Shown piece by piece: positions 1-9,115 of a stretch of DNA of 64,000 nucleotides. The notes below the pieces were generated by a model, which saw nothing but the letters and a program-made list of their open reading frames with translations, did not search any database and had not been told where the DNA came from. The translations under genes were made by a program, and so were the position numbers. The stretch comes from Nitratireductor sp. XY-223. Its GTDB lineage: Bacteria; Pseudomonadota; Alphaproteobacteria; Rhizobiales; Rhizobiaceae. Each line of letters starts with the position of its first letter. Position 1 is the stretch's first letter. Location of the stretch: positions 345,049-409,048 of the forward strand of contig NZ_SPNT01000005.1 of the NCBI RefSeq assembly GCF_004959855.1. Direction: 5' to 3'.

Positions 1-381
1 CAGCATGCCGGCAATCTCGCGGACGCGCGCATCCACCTTGTCTTTCGCGACGCCGCGGTTGCGCAGCGGGAAGGCCAGATTGTCGTAGACGGTCATCGTG
101 TCGTAGATCACCGGGAACTGGAAGACCTGTGCGATGTTGCGCTCGACCGGCGGCAGGGCCGTGACATCGCGTCCGTCGAACAGGATGCTGCCTTCGGAGG
201 GCGTCAGCAGGCCGGAAATAATGTTGAGCAGGGTCGACTTTCCGCAGCCGGAAGGACCGAGCAGCGCATAGGCGCCGCCATCCTGCCAGTCGATGTCGAT
301 CTGCTTGAGCGCATAATCCTCCGGGCCGGCCGGGTTTGCGAGATAGCTGTGGCGCAGCCTGGACAGGGTGATTTTTGCCAT
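1..381 (-). CDS. glpT: Glycerol-type ABC transporter ATPase (GlpT-like), C-terminus cut by window edge
   Basis: This is an ABC transporter ATP-binding subunit of which only the first 127 residues are in the window. It would hydrolyse ATP on the cytoplasmic face of an inner-membrane glycerol or polyol importer. The start ATG at 381 opens a typical short N-terminal strand, followed by the Walker A motif GPSGCGKST and a Q-loop in VFQFPVIYD. The opening residues and the acidic insert before Walker A resemble rhizobial GlpT as I remember it. It lies 11 nt downstream of the GlpS-like ATPase, so the two ATPases probably form a heterodimer encoded by one operon. The signature motif and Walker B lie beyond the left edge and could not be checked. 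Confidence 0.8.
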   Translation of the reverse strand, partial: MAKITLSRLRHSYLANPAGPEDYALKQIDIDWQDGGAYALLGPSGCGKSTLLNIISGLLTPSEGSILFDGRDVTALPPVERNIAQVFQFPVIYDTMTVYDNLAFPLRNRGVAKDKVDARVREIAGML

Positions 382-392
382 CGTTGCCGCTC

Positions 393-1457
393 CTAAGCCG
401 CCAACGTTCCGTCGGGGCCGAAGTAAAAGCACTTCGACGCGTCCATGAAGAACCGGTGATCCTCGCCGACGCGGTAGGGATGCACGCCTGCCGCCAGCGA
501 CACCCAGCTGTCATTGCCGAGGAGGAAATGCGCGCTGCTCTCGGAGCCGTTCAGCTCGGTCACCTGCACGGTGCCCATCATCGGCACGGCGTCGTCAGTG
601 CTCTTCACGGGCGAGACATGGTGGGGACGCACCGCAACCGTGTAGGGACCGTCCGTCAGGTCGGCAGCCTGTCCCGTCAGCGTCCATTTGACATTGGCGT
701 TGAGCCGCGCCTCGCTGCCCTGCTTCTGGATCTGCGCCGCGTTGATCGGCGGATCGGAGAATACCTCGGCGGAGATCAAATCGCGCGGATTGCGATAGAT
801 TTCGGCCGTCGGCCCGAACTGCGTGACACGCCCGTCGTGCATCAGTCCGGTGCGGCCGCCGAGTAGCAGCGCCTCTTCGGGCTCGGAGGTCGCATAGACG
901 ACGACGGCACCGCGTCCCGCGAACAGATCGGGAAGCTGATCGCGCAGTTCCTCGCGCAGCTTGTAATCGAGGTTGGCGAGCGGTTCGTCGAGGAATACGG
1001 CATTGCTTTCCTTGGCGATCGCCCGGGCCAGGGCCGTGCGCTGCTGCTGGCCGCCGGAAAGTTCGTGCGGCCTGCGCCGCAGCATTGGCTTCAGCTGCAG
1101 CAGGTCCGCCGCCTCTTCGACCCTTGCCTCGACCTCCGAACGCGCCATGCCAGCAACACGGAGCGGCGAGGCGATGTTGTCGAAAACACTCATGTGCGGG
1201 TAGTTGACGAAGAACTGGTGTACGAGGCTGATGTTTCGCTTCTGGGTACTCAGCGCCGTAACGTCACGGCCGTCCATCATGATCTGGCCGGTGGCGCACC
1301 GGTCGAGGCCGGCCATCAGTTTGATGAGCGAGGTCTTGCCCGCCCCGGTCTCGCCGAGAAGCACGTTGAAGTGGCCGGGCTCGAGGCGCAGATTGACCGG
1401 CTTGATGTGCTGGATGCCGCCGATGCGCTTGGTGACGCTTCTGAGTTCAAGAGCCAT
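393..1457 (-). CDS. glpS: Glycerol-type ABC transporter ATPase (GlpS-like)
   Basis: This 354-residue ATP-binding subunit energises a carbohydrate-type ABC importer. Visible features are Walker A GETGAGKT (residues 35-42), the Q-loop region VHQFFVNYP, the signature LSGGQQQR (about 133-140) and Walker B with FLDEP (about 153-160). The C-terminal ~110 residues form the regulatory OB-type (TOBE) domain usual in sugar and polyol ATPases. Residues 60-105 (GRDVTALSTQKRN, SVFDNIASPLRVAG) closely match what I recall of rhizobial GlpS. It is followed 11 nt later by a second ATPase and preceded by the solute-binding gene. Transport of glycerol is inferred from this family match; another polyol cannot be excluded. 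Confidence 0.82.
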   Translation of the reverse strand: MALELRSVTKRIGGIQHIKPVNLRLEPGHFNVLLGETGAGKTSLIKLMAGLDRCATGQIMMDGRDVTALSTQKRNISLVHQFFVNYPHMSVFDNIASPLRVAGMARSEVEARVEEAADLLQLKPMLRRRPHELSGGQQQRTALARAIAKESNAVFLDEPLANLDYKLREELRDQLPDLFAGRGAVVVYATSEPEEALLLGGRTGLMHDGRVTQFGPTAEIYRNPRDLISAEVFSDPPINAAQIQKQGSEARLNANVKWTLTGQAADLTDGPYTVAVRPHHVSPVKSTDDAVPMMGTVQVTELNGSESSAHFLLGNDSWVSLAAGVHPYRVGEDHRFFMDASKCFYFGPDGTLAA

Positions 1458-1500
1458 GGTGGAAAATTTCCCGTAATCGATGCCCGTTTTCGCAGTAACA

Positions 1501-1522
1501 GCCGGGACCCGCAGGTCCCGGC
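1501..1522 (-). other. Intercistronic stem-loop between solute-binding and ATPase genes
   Basis: A perfect 9-bp inverted repeat (GCCGGGACC / GGTCCCGGC) with a 4-nt loop lies 40 nt downstream of the solute-binding gene stop and 44 nt upstream of the next ATPase start. No U-run follows on the - strand, so it is more likely an mRNA-stabilising hairpin or attenuator than a full terminator. Such hairpins commonly keep solute-binding protein mRNA in excess over the membrane and ATPase genes. Confidence 0.6.
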
Positions 1523-1561
1523 CAGGTCCGCCCGGAGGATGTTGGCGTGACGGAAAGGGCT

Positions 1562-3298
1562 TTACTGGGATGCCCAGCGGGCAACGAGATCGTCGTAATT
1601 GACCGTCTTGCCCTGCGGCTTCTCGTTGTCCAGCGGCGGTTTGGCGCCACCGTTGGCGTACCAGTAGGCCGCGTCCTTCGGCTCATTGAGGCGCGGGCCG
1701 CAGCCGCCGTAGACATTGGCCTGCTCGTCGGCAGCCTGCATGCGGGCCATGGTGACGTCCATTTCCTCGGCCAGCCGGTCCATGGCTTCCTGCGGCGTGA
1801 AGGCGCCGGAATTCACGTCACCGATCTGCTGCCACCAGATCTGGGCGAGCTTCGGATAGTCCGGCACGTTGATGCCGGTCGGCGACCATGCCACCCGGTC
1901 AGGCGAGCGGTAGAACTCGACCAGGCCGCCCAGCTTCGACGCGCGCTCGGTAAAGGACTCATGGTTGACGGTGCTGTCGCGGATGAAGGTCAGCCCGACA
2001 TGCGACTTTTTGGTGTCGACCGTCTTGGAGACAACGAACTGGGCGTAGAGCCAGGCGGCCTTGGCGCGGTCGACCGGGGTCGACTTGAGGATCGTCCAGG
2101 AGCCGACGTCCTGGTAACCGACCTTCTGGCCTTCTTCCCAGTAGGGGCCGTGCGGTGACGGTGCCATGCGCCACAGCGGATTGCCTTCGGCATCGACGGT
2201 GTTGTTGCCTTCCGAATTCGGCTTCACCATGTCGGCGGTAAAGGCCGTATACCAGAAGATCTGCTGCGCCACGTTGCCCTGGCTGAGCGCCGGTAACGAC
2301 TGGTAGAAGTCGAAGGACGCGGCGCCGGGAGGCGCGTAGTTGCGCAGCCATTCGTCCCATTTGCGGATGGCGTAGACGGCGGCCGGGCCGTTGGCTGCAC
2401 CGCCGCGCGATACGGAGGCGCCGACCGGGTTGCAGCTGCCTTCCTCCATGCGGATGCCCCACTCGTCGATCGGAATGCCGTTCGGCTCGCCCTTCGAGCC
2501 GGCACCGGCCATCGAAAGCCAGGCGTCGGTCATGCGCCAGCCAAGGTCGGGGGCGCGCTTGCCATAGTCCATATGGCCGTAGATGCGCACTCCGTCGATC
2601 TCCTCGACGTCATTGGAAAAGAACTCGGCGATATCCTCATAGGCCGACCAGTTGACGGGCACACCGAGGTCGTAACCGTATTTCGCCTTGAAGGCCTCCT
2701 GAAGATCCGGACGGTCGAACCAGTCCTTGCGGAACCAGTAGAGATTGGCGAACTGCTGATCGGGCAGCTGGTAGAGGTCGCCGTCGGGGCCGGTGGTGAA
2801 CTGGGTGCCCATGAAATCGCCGAGATCGAGGCCCGGATTGGTCACGTCCTTGCCCTCGCCCTCCATCCAGTCGCTGAGGTTGTAGGCCAACTGCAGGCGC
2901 GAATGGGTGCCGATCAGATCGGAATCATTGACATAGGCGTCGTAGAGGTTCCGCTTGGTCTGCATCTGGGTCTGCACGGCCTGCACGACCTCGCCCTCAC
3001 CGAGGATCTGGTGATTGACCTTGATGCCGGTAATGTCCTCGAACGCCTTGGTCAGCACCTCCGACTCGTAGGAGTGCGTCGGAATACCTTCGGACAGGAC
3101 GTTGATCTCCATTCCGCGGAACGGTTCCGCGGCCTCGATGAACCATGCCATTTCGGCCATCTGCTCATCCTTCGTGAGCACCGAGGGCTGAAACTCCTGA
3201 TCAATCCATTTCTTTGCCGCGGCGGCGTCAGCATGGGCCGCCGACGTTCCGGCAACGACCGCCGCGACCGCTACTGCGGATAGCAGATACTTGCGCAT
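1562..3298 (-). CDS. glpV: Periplasmic solute-binding protein of glycerol-type ABC transporter (GlpV-like)
   Basis: This 578-residue periplasmic binding protein captures the substrate for the ATPases encoded downstream. The chosen ATG at 3298 is preceded by the strong ribosome site GGGAGGAGA and opens a clear Sec signal peptide (MRKYLLSAVAVAAVVAGTSA, cleavage near AHA-DA). The protein is longer than most sugar-binding proteins (about 400-450 residues), a size that fits the GlpV family. An in-frame extension to 3376 would bury the signal peptide and is rejected. The gene is first in its operon here, whereas as I recall Rhizobium glpV is last in glpRDSTPQUV. Permease genes are expected beyond the left edge. 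Confidence 0.82.
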   Translation of the reverse strand: MRKYLLSAVAVAAVVAGTSAAHADAAAAKKWIDQEFQPSVLTKDEQMAEMAWFIEAAEPFRGMEINVLSEGIPTHSYESEVLTKAFEDITGIKVNHQILGEGEVVQAVQTQMQTKRNLYDAYVNDSDLIGTHSRLQLAYNLSDWMEGEGKDVTNPGLDLGDFMGTQFTTGPDGDLYQLPDQQFANLYWFRKDWFDRPDLQEAFKAKYGYDLGVPVNWSAYEDIAEFFSNDVEEIDGVRIYGHMDYGKRAPDLGWRMTDAWLSMAGAGSKGEPNGIPIDEWGIRMEEGSCNPVGASVSRGGAANGPAAVYAIRKWDEWLRNYAPPGAASFDFYQSLPALSQGNVAQQIFWYTAFTADMVKPNSEGNNTVDAEGNPLWRMAPSPHGPYWEEGQKVGYQDVGSWTILKSTPVDRAKAAWLYAQFVVSKTVDTKKSHVGLTFIRDSTVNHESFTERASKLGGLVEFYRSPDRVAWSPTGINVPDYPKLAQIWWQQIGDVNSGAFTPQEAMDRLAEEMDVTMARMQAADEQANVYGGCGPRLNEPKDAAYWYANGGAKPPLDNEKPQGKTVNYDDLVARWASQ

Positions 3299-3834
3299 CT
3301 CTTCTCCTCCCGAGATTTCATTTGACCAGCAAATCCTGGCTGACAAATTCTCTGAACAACGGTGACAAAAAGTCAAACTAAAAATTTAGTAGATGAGAAT
3401 CTTTTTTACAATCCATTGATTTTAGTATGAAATTTTTTTCATCGGGTTGGCCTATAGCGTGCTTGCGAGGCGATTGCGATCCCTGTCTTCCTTTCCGGCA
3501 TCTCATCGTCCGGTCGAATTCCCGTCCTTTGCCCGGACAATTTTCCGGCGATGAATTCAGCTGCCATGCAACCTGTGCGACGGCGCAACGAAGCCGGCCG
3601 TTGTCGCAGTCCAATCGATCTTGTCGCACTGCCATGGCACGCCTTGAGCAGTCGCCGCCAAAACCTGCCTGAGTGTGGCAACGGCCACAGTCGCCCCATC
3701 GTGAACCGACTAAACTCACGAAGACTTTACTGGACGGGCCACTCGCGCGCGGCTCTATGCTCTGCGACGCGCACAACCGTTGTTTTAGTGAGGGATCAAG
3801 AATTTTTTGCGGGGACACGATAAAGGATTTCGAA
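3299..3834. promoter_or_regulatory. Intergenic region with candidate operator palindromes (3377-3390, 3427-3442)
   Basis: No convincing gene lies here. The part nearest the GlpV-like gene is AT-rich and holds two inverted repeats: ACTAAA-AA-TTTAGT at 3377-3390 and ATGAAA-TTTT-TTTCAT at 3427-3442. Both lie 80-145 nt upstream of the transporter start, where a repressor or activator could act. The rest (about 3450-3780) is of ordinary composition and shows no motif I recognise. Confidence 0.4.
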
Positions 3835-4122
3835 ATGTTGCCCAGGACGACTCCGCAAATTGCACTCCTGCTCTTCCATAATGCCATCGGCCACGCCTAT
3901 GGCGAGGTTACCACGCTCGGCTGGCAGGGCTGGCTGACGGAGGGTGAAATCAGGCGCATCGAGGAGGATGCGATCGCGATGATCCGCGACGGCGAGGCTT
4001 TGCCCGAAACGCTGCACGATTTCGACCCGGGCCCGGCGATCGAGGACGCCGAGGTGCTGGCAAGGGAGTTCTTCACCATCATCCGCACCTCGCGGACACG
4101 GCAGCCGATCAATTTCCAGTAG
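3835..4122 (+). CDS. Small hypothetical protein
   Basis: This encodes 95 residues (starting MLPRTTPQIALLL). I chose ATG 3835, preceded by an AGG-type ribosome site 8 nt upstream, because the longer in-frame extension to 3673 has poor coding character. The protein is acidic in its second half, with no signal peptide or transmembrane segment. The motif HNAIGHAYGEVTTLGWQGW suggests a folded cytoplasmic protein. I do not recognise a family. It is convergent with the LysR gene and divergent from the glycerol transporter. Codon use resembles the neighbouring real genes, which is the main reason to keep it. Confidence 0.5.
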   Translation: MLPRTTPQIALLLFHNAIGHAYGEVTTLGWQGWLTEGEIRRIEEDAIAMIRDGEALPETLHDFDPGPAIEDAEVLAREFFTIIRTSRTRQPINFQ

Positions 4123-4143
4123 CGGCCGGCGCACCCGTCCTCC

Positions 4144-5070
4144 CTAGTCCCGTGCCACGCCGAACGACTGGTCCGAGCCGATCGCCAGATGCATGAAGTC
4201 GATGAAGGCGCGGGTCGCCGGGCTCAGCTCAGCAGAATTTGACCACGCAAGGCCGACATCCATGGTGGGAACCGGGTCCGCCACCGGCATCACCTCGACG
4301 CGCCTGCCCTCGAGTGACCAGGGCCGGTAGACCATGTCCGACAAAATGGCGACGCCCATGCCATTGGCGACCATGGAACGCACCGCCTCCACGGACGAGG
4401 TGCGGAAGATGACGTTCGGGCTATAGGGGCTGCGATTCCAGTAGCGCTGCGCCGTGTTGCTCGCCTCGTCGACCGTCAGCATGATGTAGGGTTCGGCGGC
4501 GATGTCCTGCAGCGACACGCTCGGCCGCTCGAGAAACCGGTGCTGCGCATCGACCCACAGGCGGCGCCGCGACCGCAACAGCGTGTCGTAGGAAATGTCT
4601 TCCTGGTTGATGATGTTGGAGGTCAGCATGACGGCGAGGTCAAAGGTCCCGGCGATCAGGCCTTCCTCGATATCGGGGCGGTCGGCCTCGCTCATCTGCA
4701 CTTCGACATTCGGGAACCCACGGGTGAAACGCGCCAGGTGCGAGGGCAGGAAATACCCGAGGACCGTGTAGCTGACAGCCAGCTTGACGTGGCCGCGCAC
4801 ATCGTCGCGAATGCGGCGCGGCAGTCTCACGGCCTCGTCCACGGTGGCGACGATATGGCGGGCATGATCGAGAAACAGGTTGCCCTCATAGGTCAGGCTG
4901 ACGCCGCCGGAGTGGCGTTCGAACAACGGCGCGCCGATCGATTCCTCCAGCGATTTGATGGCAGCGGTCACCGCGGACTGGGAGACATTGATGTCCATCG
5001 CCGCCCGTGAAACCTGCCCGGCATTGGCCGTGGCGATGAAGTAGCGGATCTGCTTCAGGGAAATTTCCAT
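4144..5070 (-). CDS. LysR-family transcriptional regulator, divergent from the lactam operon
   Basis: This is a 308-residue LysR-type regulator. The N-terminal winged helix-turn-helix occupies about residues 3-62 (QIRYFIATANAGQVSRAAMDINVSQSAVTAAIKSLE), followed by the two-lobed effector domain from about residue 90. It is transcribed away from the ABC/PxpABC/biotin carboxylase operon, with a 368-bp shared control region. By the usual LysR logic it should activate that operon when bound to its substrate or a breakdown product, and repress itself. The effector is unknown; a lactam or the derived amino acid is the natural guess from context. Confidence 0.92.
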   Translation of the reverse strand: MEISLKQIRYFIATANAGQVSRAAMDINVSQSAVTAAIKSLEESIGAPLFERHSGGVSLTYEGNLFLDHARHIVATVDEAVRLPRRIRDDVRGHVKLAVSYTVLGYFLPSHLARFTRGFPNVEVQMSEADRPDIEEGLIAGTFDLAVMLTSNIINQEDISYDTLLRSRRRLWVDAQHRFLERPSVSLQDIAAEPYIMLTVDEASNTAQRYWNRSPYSPNVIFRTSSVEAVRSMVANGMGVAILSDMVYRPWSLEGRRVEVMPVADPVPTMDVGLAWSNSAELSPATRAFIDFMHLAIGSDQSFGVARD

Positions 5071-5438
5071 CTCAATTTCCGATTCGGTTTACAATTTGAA
5101 TCAATATTCCTCAAAAGGTGTTTTCGCGGTATTGACAGCTCCCGGTTGAGAATTTGCCCGGAATCCCTCCAGCAACTTGCTCTTACGCTTTTGTTTTTTA
5201 ACCACTATCTTTGACTTCTTTTGTGTTGGAAGCAGCAGGATGGCCGAATTCCGGACATGCGACGCGAACATCGCTATAAATCTGTTTTTCAGATTTTATA
5301 CAGTCTAAAATCATATTTTACAATAATAGCGATCCGGTCCAACCTTGTGTGCGCCAATGGGAGCGGACGGCGATCCGGGAGACAATGCCGTTCAGGCACA
5401 GCCGGAAATGTCCGCCACGGAATTCGGGAGCACACAGA
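5071..5438. promoter_or_regulatory. Divergent control region with LysR-type dyad at 5292-5312
   Basis: This AT-rich region separates the LysR gene from the operon it probably controls. It contains a perfect 7-bp inverted repeat GATTTTA-N7-TAAAATC (5292-5312). A further ATTTTA half-site follows at 5314-5319. The dyad contains T-N11-A spacing typical of LysR boxes and lies about 130 bp upstream of the solute-binding gene start. No gene is credible here. Confidence 0.5.
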
Positions 5439-6512
5439 ATGACGAAGACAATTCAGAAACTACTGATATCGGCTGCCATCACGACAAGCCTCTCGGCCGT
5501 CGCAGCGGCGGAGAACTGGTATCCCTACCCGGTGGAGGTCTGGGACCCGCCGTTCAACATGGAAAGCCCGCGATCGACCCTGGACTACCAGCCGTTGCCC
5601 GCGTCGTCGAAGCCGTGGGAAATCTGCGTTTCCTTCCCCCACATGAAGGACGCGTACTGGCTGGGCGTCGACTACGGCGTCGCACAGGAGGCCGAGCGGC
5701 TCGGGGTCAAGATGCAGCTCGTCGAGGCCGGCGGGTACACGGAGCTCAACAACCAGATCTCGCAGATCGAGGATTGCGTCGCCGCAGGCGCCGACGCCGT
5801 CATCATCGGAGCGATCTCGTTCGACGGCCTCAACAACATCGTCAAGGAGATCGCCGACAAGGGCGTTCCCGTGATCGACGTGATCAACGGCATGTCCTCG
5901 CCAGACCTTTCGGCCAAATCGCTGGTGTCCTTCGGCGAGATGGGCGGCAAGGCGGGCGCCTTCCTGGCCGAATTGCACCCGTCGGGCGGCGAGAAGGCCA
6001 AGGTCGCCTGGTTCCCCGGACCGGCGGGCGCCGGCTGGGTCGAAGCCGGCAATACCGGGTTCACCGGCGCCATTGACGGATCGTCCGTCGATCTCGTCGA
6101 AACCAAATACGGCGACACCGGCAAGGAGGCGCAGGCCAAGCTTGTCGAAGACACGCTGGAGGCCCATCCGGATCTCGATTATGTCGTCGGCACCGCCGTG
6201 ACGGCGGAGGCGGCCATTCCCATCCTGCGGGCGCGCGGCCTGACCGACAAGGTGAAGGTCATCTCCTACTACTACACGCCGGGCGTCGACCAGGGCATCC
6301 GCCGCAAGCAGATCCTCGCCGCGCCGACGGATTCGCCGGTCATCCAGGGCCGCATCGCGGTCGACCAGGCGGTACGCATCCTCGAGGGCGAGCCCTACCA
6401 GAAGCATGTCGGCCCGGCGCTGCGGATCGTAACGCAGGACAATCTTGCCGACTTCGACCCGTCCTCGACGCTCGCGCCGAGCGGCTTCAAACCGGTCTTC
6501 CGGGTCAACTGA
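5439..6512 (+). CDS. TorT-like periplasmic sugar-type solute-binding protein
   Basis: This is a 357-residue periplasmic binding protein of the ribose/TorT type. ATG 5439 opens a signal peptide (MTKTIQKLLISAAITTSLSA, cleavage near AAA-EN) after a GGGAG ribosome site. The conserved body WEICVSFPHMKDAYWLGVDYGVAQEAERLGV and DAVIIGAISFDGL belong to periplasmic-binding fold type I and resemble TorT. It is followed by a duplicated-domain ATPase and a RbsC-type permease, so here it serves as the receptor of an ABC importer, not as a TMAO sensor partner. The ligand is unknown. The downstream lactamase-type genes suggest a lactam or a related cyclic amide. Confidence 0.85.
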   Translation: MTKTIQKLLISAAITTSLSAVAAAENWYPYPVEVWDPPFNMESPRSTLDYQPLPASSKPWEICVSFPHMKDAYWLGVDYGVAQEAERLGVKMQLVEAGGYTELNNQISQIEDCVAAGADAVIIGAISFDGLNNIVKEIADKGVPVIDVINGMSSPDLSAKSLVSFGEMGGKAGAFLAELHPSGGEKAKVAWFPGPAGAGWVEAGNTGFTGAIDGSSVDLVETKYGDTGKEAQAKLVEDTLEAHPDLDYVVGTAVTAEAAIPILRARGLTDKVKVISYYYTPGVDQGIRRKQILAAPTDSPVIQGRIAVDQAVRILEGEPYQKHVGPALRIVTQDNLADFDPSSTLAPSGFKPVFRVN

Positions 6513-6534
6513 CCCTCTCGGAAGGTCAACGATC

Positions 6535-8073
6535 ATGTCCTCCCAAGACAGAGAAGGTGCGCGTCGGGCCGATGCGCATCTCCTTCTCGAGGCCATCAAC
6601 GTCACCAAGCAGTTTCCCGGCGTCAAGGCGCTGGACGGCGTCAATTTCGAATTGCGCCACGGCGAGGTGCATATCCTTTTCGGCGAGAACGGCGCCGGGA
6701 AATCGACGCTGATTTCGATGATTGCCGGCGCGGCGCGGCCGACCACGGGCGAATTCCGGTTCAACGGATCGCCGGTACACCTCGATTCCGTGCATGAGGC
6801 GCGCGCGCTCGGCATCAGCGCCGTCTTCCAGGAGTTCTCGCTGATCCCGCAGATGAGCGTCGAGGAAAACCTCTTCCTCGGAGCGGAGGAGACCCGCTCC
6901 GGCATCCTGCAGAAGAAAGCCCTGCACCGGCGCGCAACGGAAATCCTCGAGGACCTAGACTTCCACCTGCCGGTCAATCTGCCTGTCTCGCGCCTCACCC
7001 GCGCAGAGCAGCAGATGGTTGAGATTGCCAAGGCGTTCCGCTCGGAACCCTCCATCCTCATCCTGGACGAGCCGACCGCGTCGCTGACCCAGCACGAGAC
7101 CGAGCAGCTGTTCCGGCTGATCGCCCGCCTCAAGGCGAAGGGCGTCGGCATCATCTACATCACCCACCGCATGTCGGAGATCCGCGAGATCGGCGACCGC
7201 ATCACGATATTGCGCGACGGCCATTACATCGACACGGTGGACGCCAAGACCACCTCCGAAGACGAACTTGTCCGGCTGATGACCGGCCGCGTCGTCGGAC
7301 AGGTCTTTCCGAAGATTGAATTCAACCCGCAACAGACGCTGCTTGTGGTCTCCGATCTGGCCACAGCCGACAACGGCGTGCGTGGCGCATCCGTGACCGT
7401 GCGCCGCGGCGAGATCGTCGGGCTCGCAGGGCTCGTCGGATCCGGCAAGTCGCGATTCGCGCAGGCCTGCTTCGGAGCCCGCGACATCGTTTCCGGCACG
7501 ATTACGTTCAAGGATGCAGACGTTACCGGGCTTTCGACACGCAGGATGCTCGACCGCGGTTTCCTCTATCTTCCGTCCGACCGCAAGAATGACGGCCTGA
7601 TGATGATGCGGCCGGTGCGCGAGAATATGAGCCTGGCGTCCCTGACCCGAAAACCGGTCTCCAACGGGCTTTTCCTCAGCGCCGGCGGCGAAGCGCGCAT
7701 GGCGGCCGAGCTTGCCGAGCGGCTGCACCTGGCGCCCATGCGCGTCGAGCGCACCGTCGAGCACTTTTCCGGCGGCAACCAGCAAAAGGCGATGCTGGCG
7801 CGCAGCCTGACGCGCGAATTCGACCTCATCGCCTTTGACGAGCCGACGGTCGGCGTCGACGTCGGCACCCGCGCGGCCATCTACCGGTTCATCGCAGAGC
7901 TGTGCGAAAACGGCGCGGCGATCCTGCTGATCTCGTCGGACCTGCCGGAAATCCTTCACCTGTCGAACCGCGCCTATGTGTTCTACCGCGGGCAGATCCA
8001 GGCGGAGCTCGAAGGCGCGGAAATCACCGAGGAAAATGTCCTCAAGCACTTTTTCGAACGGGAGGCCGCGTAA
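6535..8073 (+). CDS. Ribose-type ABC transporter ATPase with two nucleotide-binding domains
   Basis: This 512-residue protein carries two fused ATPase domains, as in RbsA/XylG. Domain 1 has Walker A GENGAGKST and Walker B ILILDEPTAS. Domain 2 begins near residue 265 with the degenerate P-loop GLVGSGKS, the signature FSGGNQQKAMLAR and Walker B LIAFDEPTVGVDVG. ATG 6535 was chosen because it has a GGAAGG ribosome site and sits 22 nt after the solute-binding gene. A longer frame would overlap that gene by 68 nt. The gene ends in TAATG, overlapping the permease start by one base, which implies translational coupling. Confidence 0.92.
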   Translation: MSSQDREGARRADAHLLLEAINVTKQFPGVKALDGVNFELRHGEVHILFGENGAGKSTLISMIAGAARPTTGEFRFNGSPVHLDSVHEARALGISAVFQEFSLIPQMSVEENLFLGAEETRSGILQKKALHRRATEILEDLDFHLPVNLPVSRLTRAEQQMVEIAKAFRSEPSILILDEPTASLTQHETEQLFRLIARLKAKGVGIIYITHRMSEIREIGDRITILRDGHYIDTVDAKTTSEDELVRLMTGRVVGQVFPKIEFNPQQTLLVVSDLATADNGVRGASVTVRRGEIVGLAGLVGSGKSRFAQACFGARDIVSGTITFKDADVTGLSTRRMLDRGFLYLPSDRKNDGLMMMRPVRENMSLASLTRKPVSNGLFLSAGGEARMAAELAERLHLAPMRVERTVEHFSGGNQQKAMLARSLTREFDLIAFDEPTVGVDVGTRAAIYRFIAELCENGAAILLISSDLPEILHLSNRAYVFYRGQIQAELEGAEITEENVLKHFFEREAA

Positions 8074-9101
8074 TGGCGAGCGAGGCTAGCATGAGCGCCG
8101 AAAGCACCATCAATCTGTCGGACCGGCTCAAACGCCTGTTCATCCGCCTCGGCATCCTGCCGTTCCTGCTGGTGATCGCGGTCATCGTGTTTTCGCTGAT
8201 GTCGGACAATTTCCTGACCGGCCGCAACCTGATGAACGTGCTGCGCCAGTCGGTGTACCTGACCATCGTGTCGCTCGGCCAGATGCTGGCGCTCTTGACC
8301 GGCGGCTTCGACCTTTCGGTGGGCACGATCGTCGCGCTGTCCTCGGTCGTCGGCGCGCTGGCGATGGCGACGGCCTTCGCGGCCATGCCGGAGCTGGTGT
8401 GGCTGGCCATCATCATCGGCTGCGTCGCCGGCATCCTCGCCGGAACCATGATCGGCGTCGTCAACGGCATCGGCGTGTCGCTGTTCAACGTTTCGCCCTT
8501 CATGATGTCGCTCGGCATGGCCTCGGTCGGCTTCGGCATCGCGCTTTATCTCACCGGCGGCGTTCCGGTCTACGGCATGCCGCAGCAATTCGGCGACATC
8601 TTCGGCTTCGGCGCGCTTTTCGGCATACCCGTGCCGGTCTATGTCGCGGCGATCATCATCCTGTGCCTTTACCTTTTCCTCAACTGGACGCCGTTCGGGC
8701 GCTACTTCTACGCGGTCGGCGGCAATATCAAGGCGGCGGGCCTGTCGGGCATCAGCACCCGCGCCACGCTGTTCTGGACCTATGTGTTCTGCGCGGCGCT
8801 GGCGGCTGTTGCCGGCATGCTGCTCACGGCGCGGCTGGACACGGGCGAGGCCAACATCGGCGCGTCGATGCCGCTTGAATCGATTGCCGCCTGTGTGATC
8901 GCCGGCGTCAGCCTGCGCGGCGGTGTCGGGCGGGTCGAGAATGTCGTCCTCGGCGCGCTGTTCATCGGTCTGGTGCAGAACGGCATGAACCTGGCACGCA
9001 TCGAATCCTACCTGCAGACGGTCGTCCTCGGGGCGCTCCTGATCCTGGCGGTCATCGCCGACCAGATCAGGCTGCGCTACGTGGCGTCCCTCAAGCGCTG
9101 A
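8073..9101 (+). CDS. Ribose-type ABC transporter permease (RbsC-like)
   Basis: This 342-residue integral membrane protein has about ten hydrophobic segments and the family motifs LTGGFDLSVGTIVAL and GGNIKAAGLSGI. These are diagnostic of the RbsC/AraH permease family, which homodimerises to form the transmembrane channel. The start ATG at 8073 shares its A with the stop codon of the ATPase gene. An alternative start is the ATG at 8091. It completes a three-gene importer whose remaining operon partners are lactam-processing enzymes. Confidence 0.92.
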   Translation: MASEASMSAESTINLSDRLKRLFIRLGILPFLLVIAVIVFSLMSDNFLTGRNLMNVLRQSVYLTIVSLGQMLALLTGGFDLSVGTIVALSSVVGALAMATAFAAMPELVWLAIIIGCVAGILAGTMIGVVNGIGVSLFNVSPFMMSLGMASVGFGIALYLTGGVPVYGMPQQFGDIFGFGALFGIPVPVYVAAIIILCLYLFLNWTPFGRYFYAVGGNIKAAGLSGISTRATLFWTYVFCAALAAVAGMLLTARLDTGEANIGASMPLESIAACVIAGVSLRGGVGRVENVVLGALFIGLVQNGMNLARIESYLQTVVLGALLILAVIADQIRLRYVASLKR

Positions 9102-9115
9102 ACCGGAGGCACTTT

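Noticed and set aside
3378..3887. 169-residue frame on the - strand
   Set aside because: It spans an AT-rich control region and has an irregular composition with no recognisable domain.
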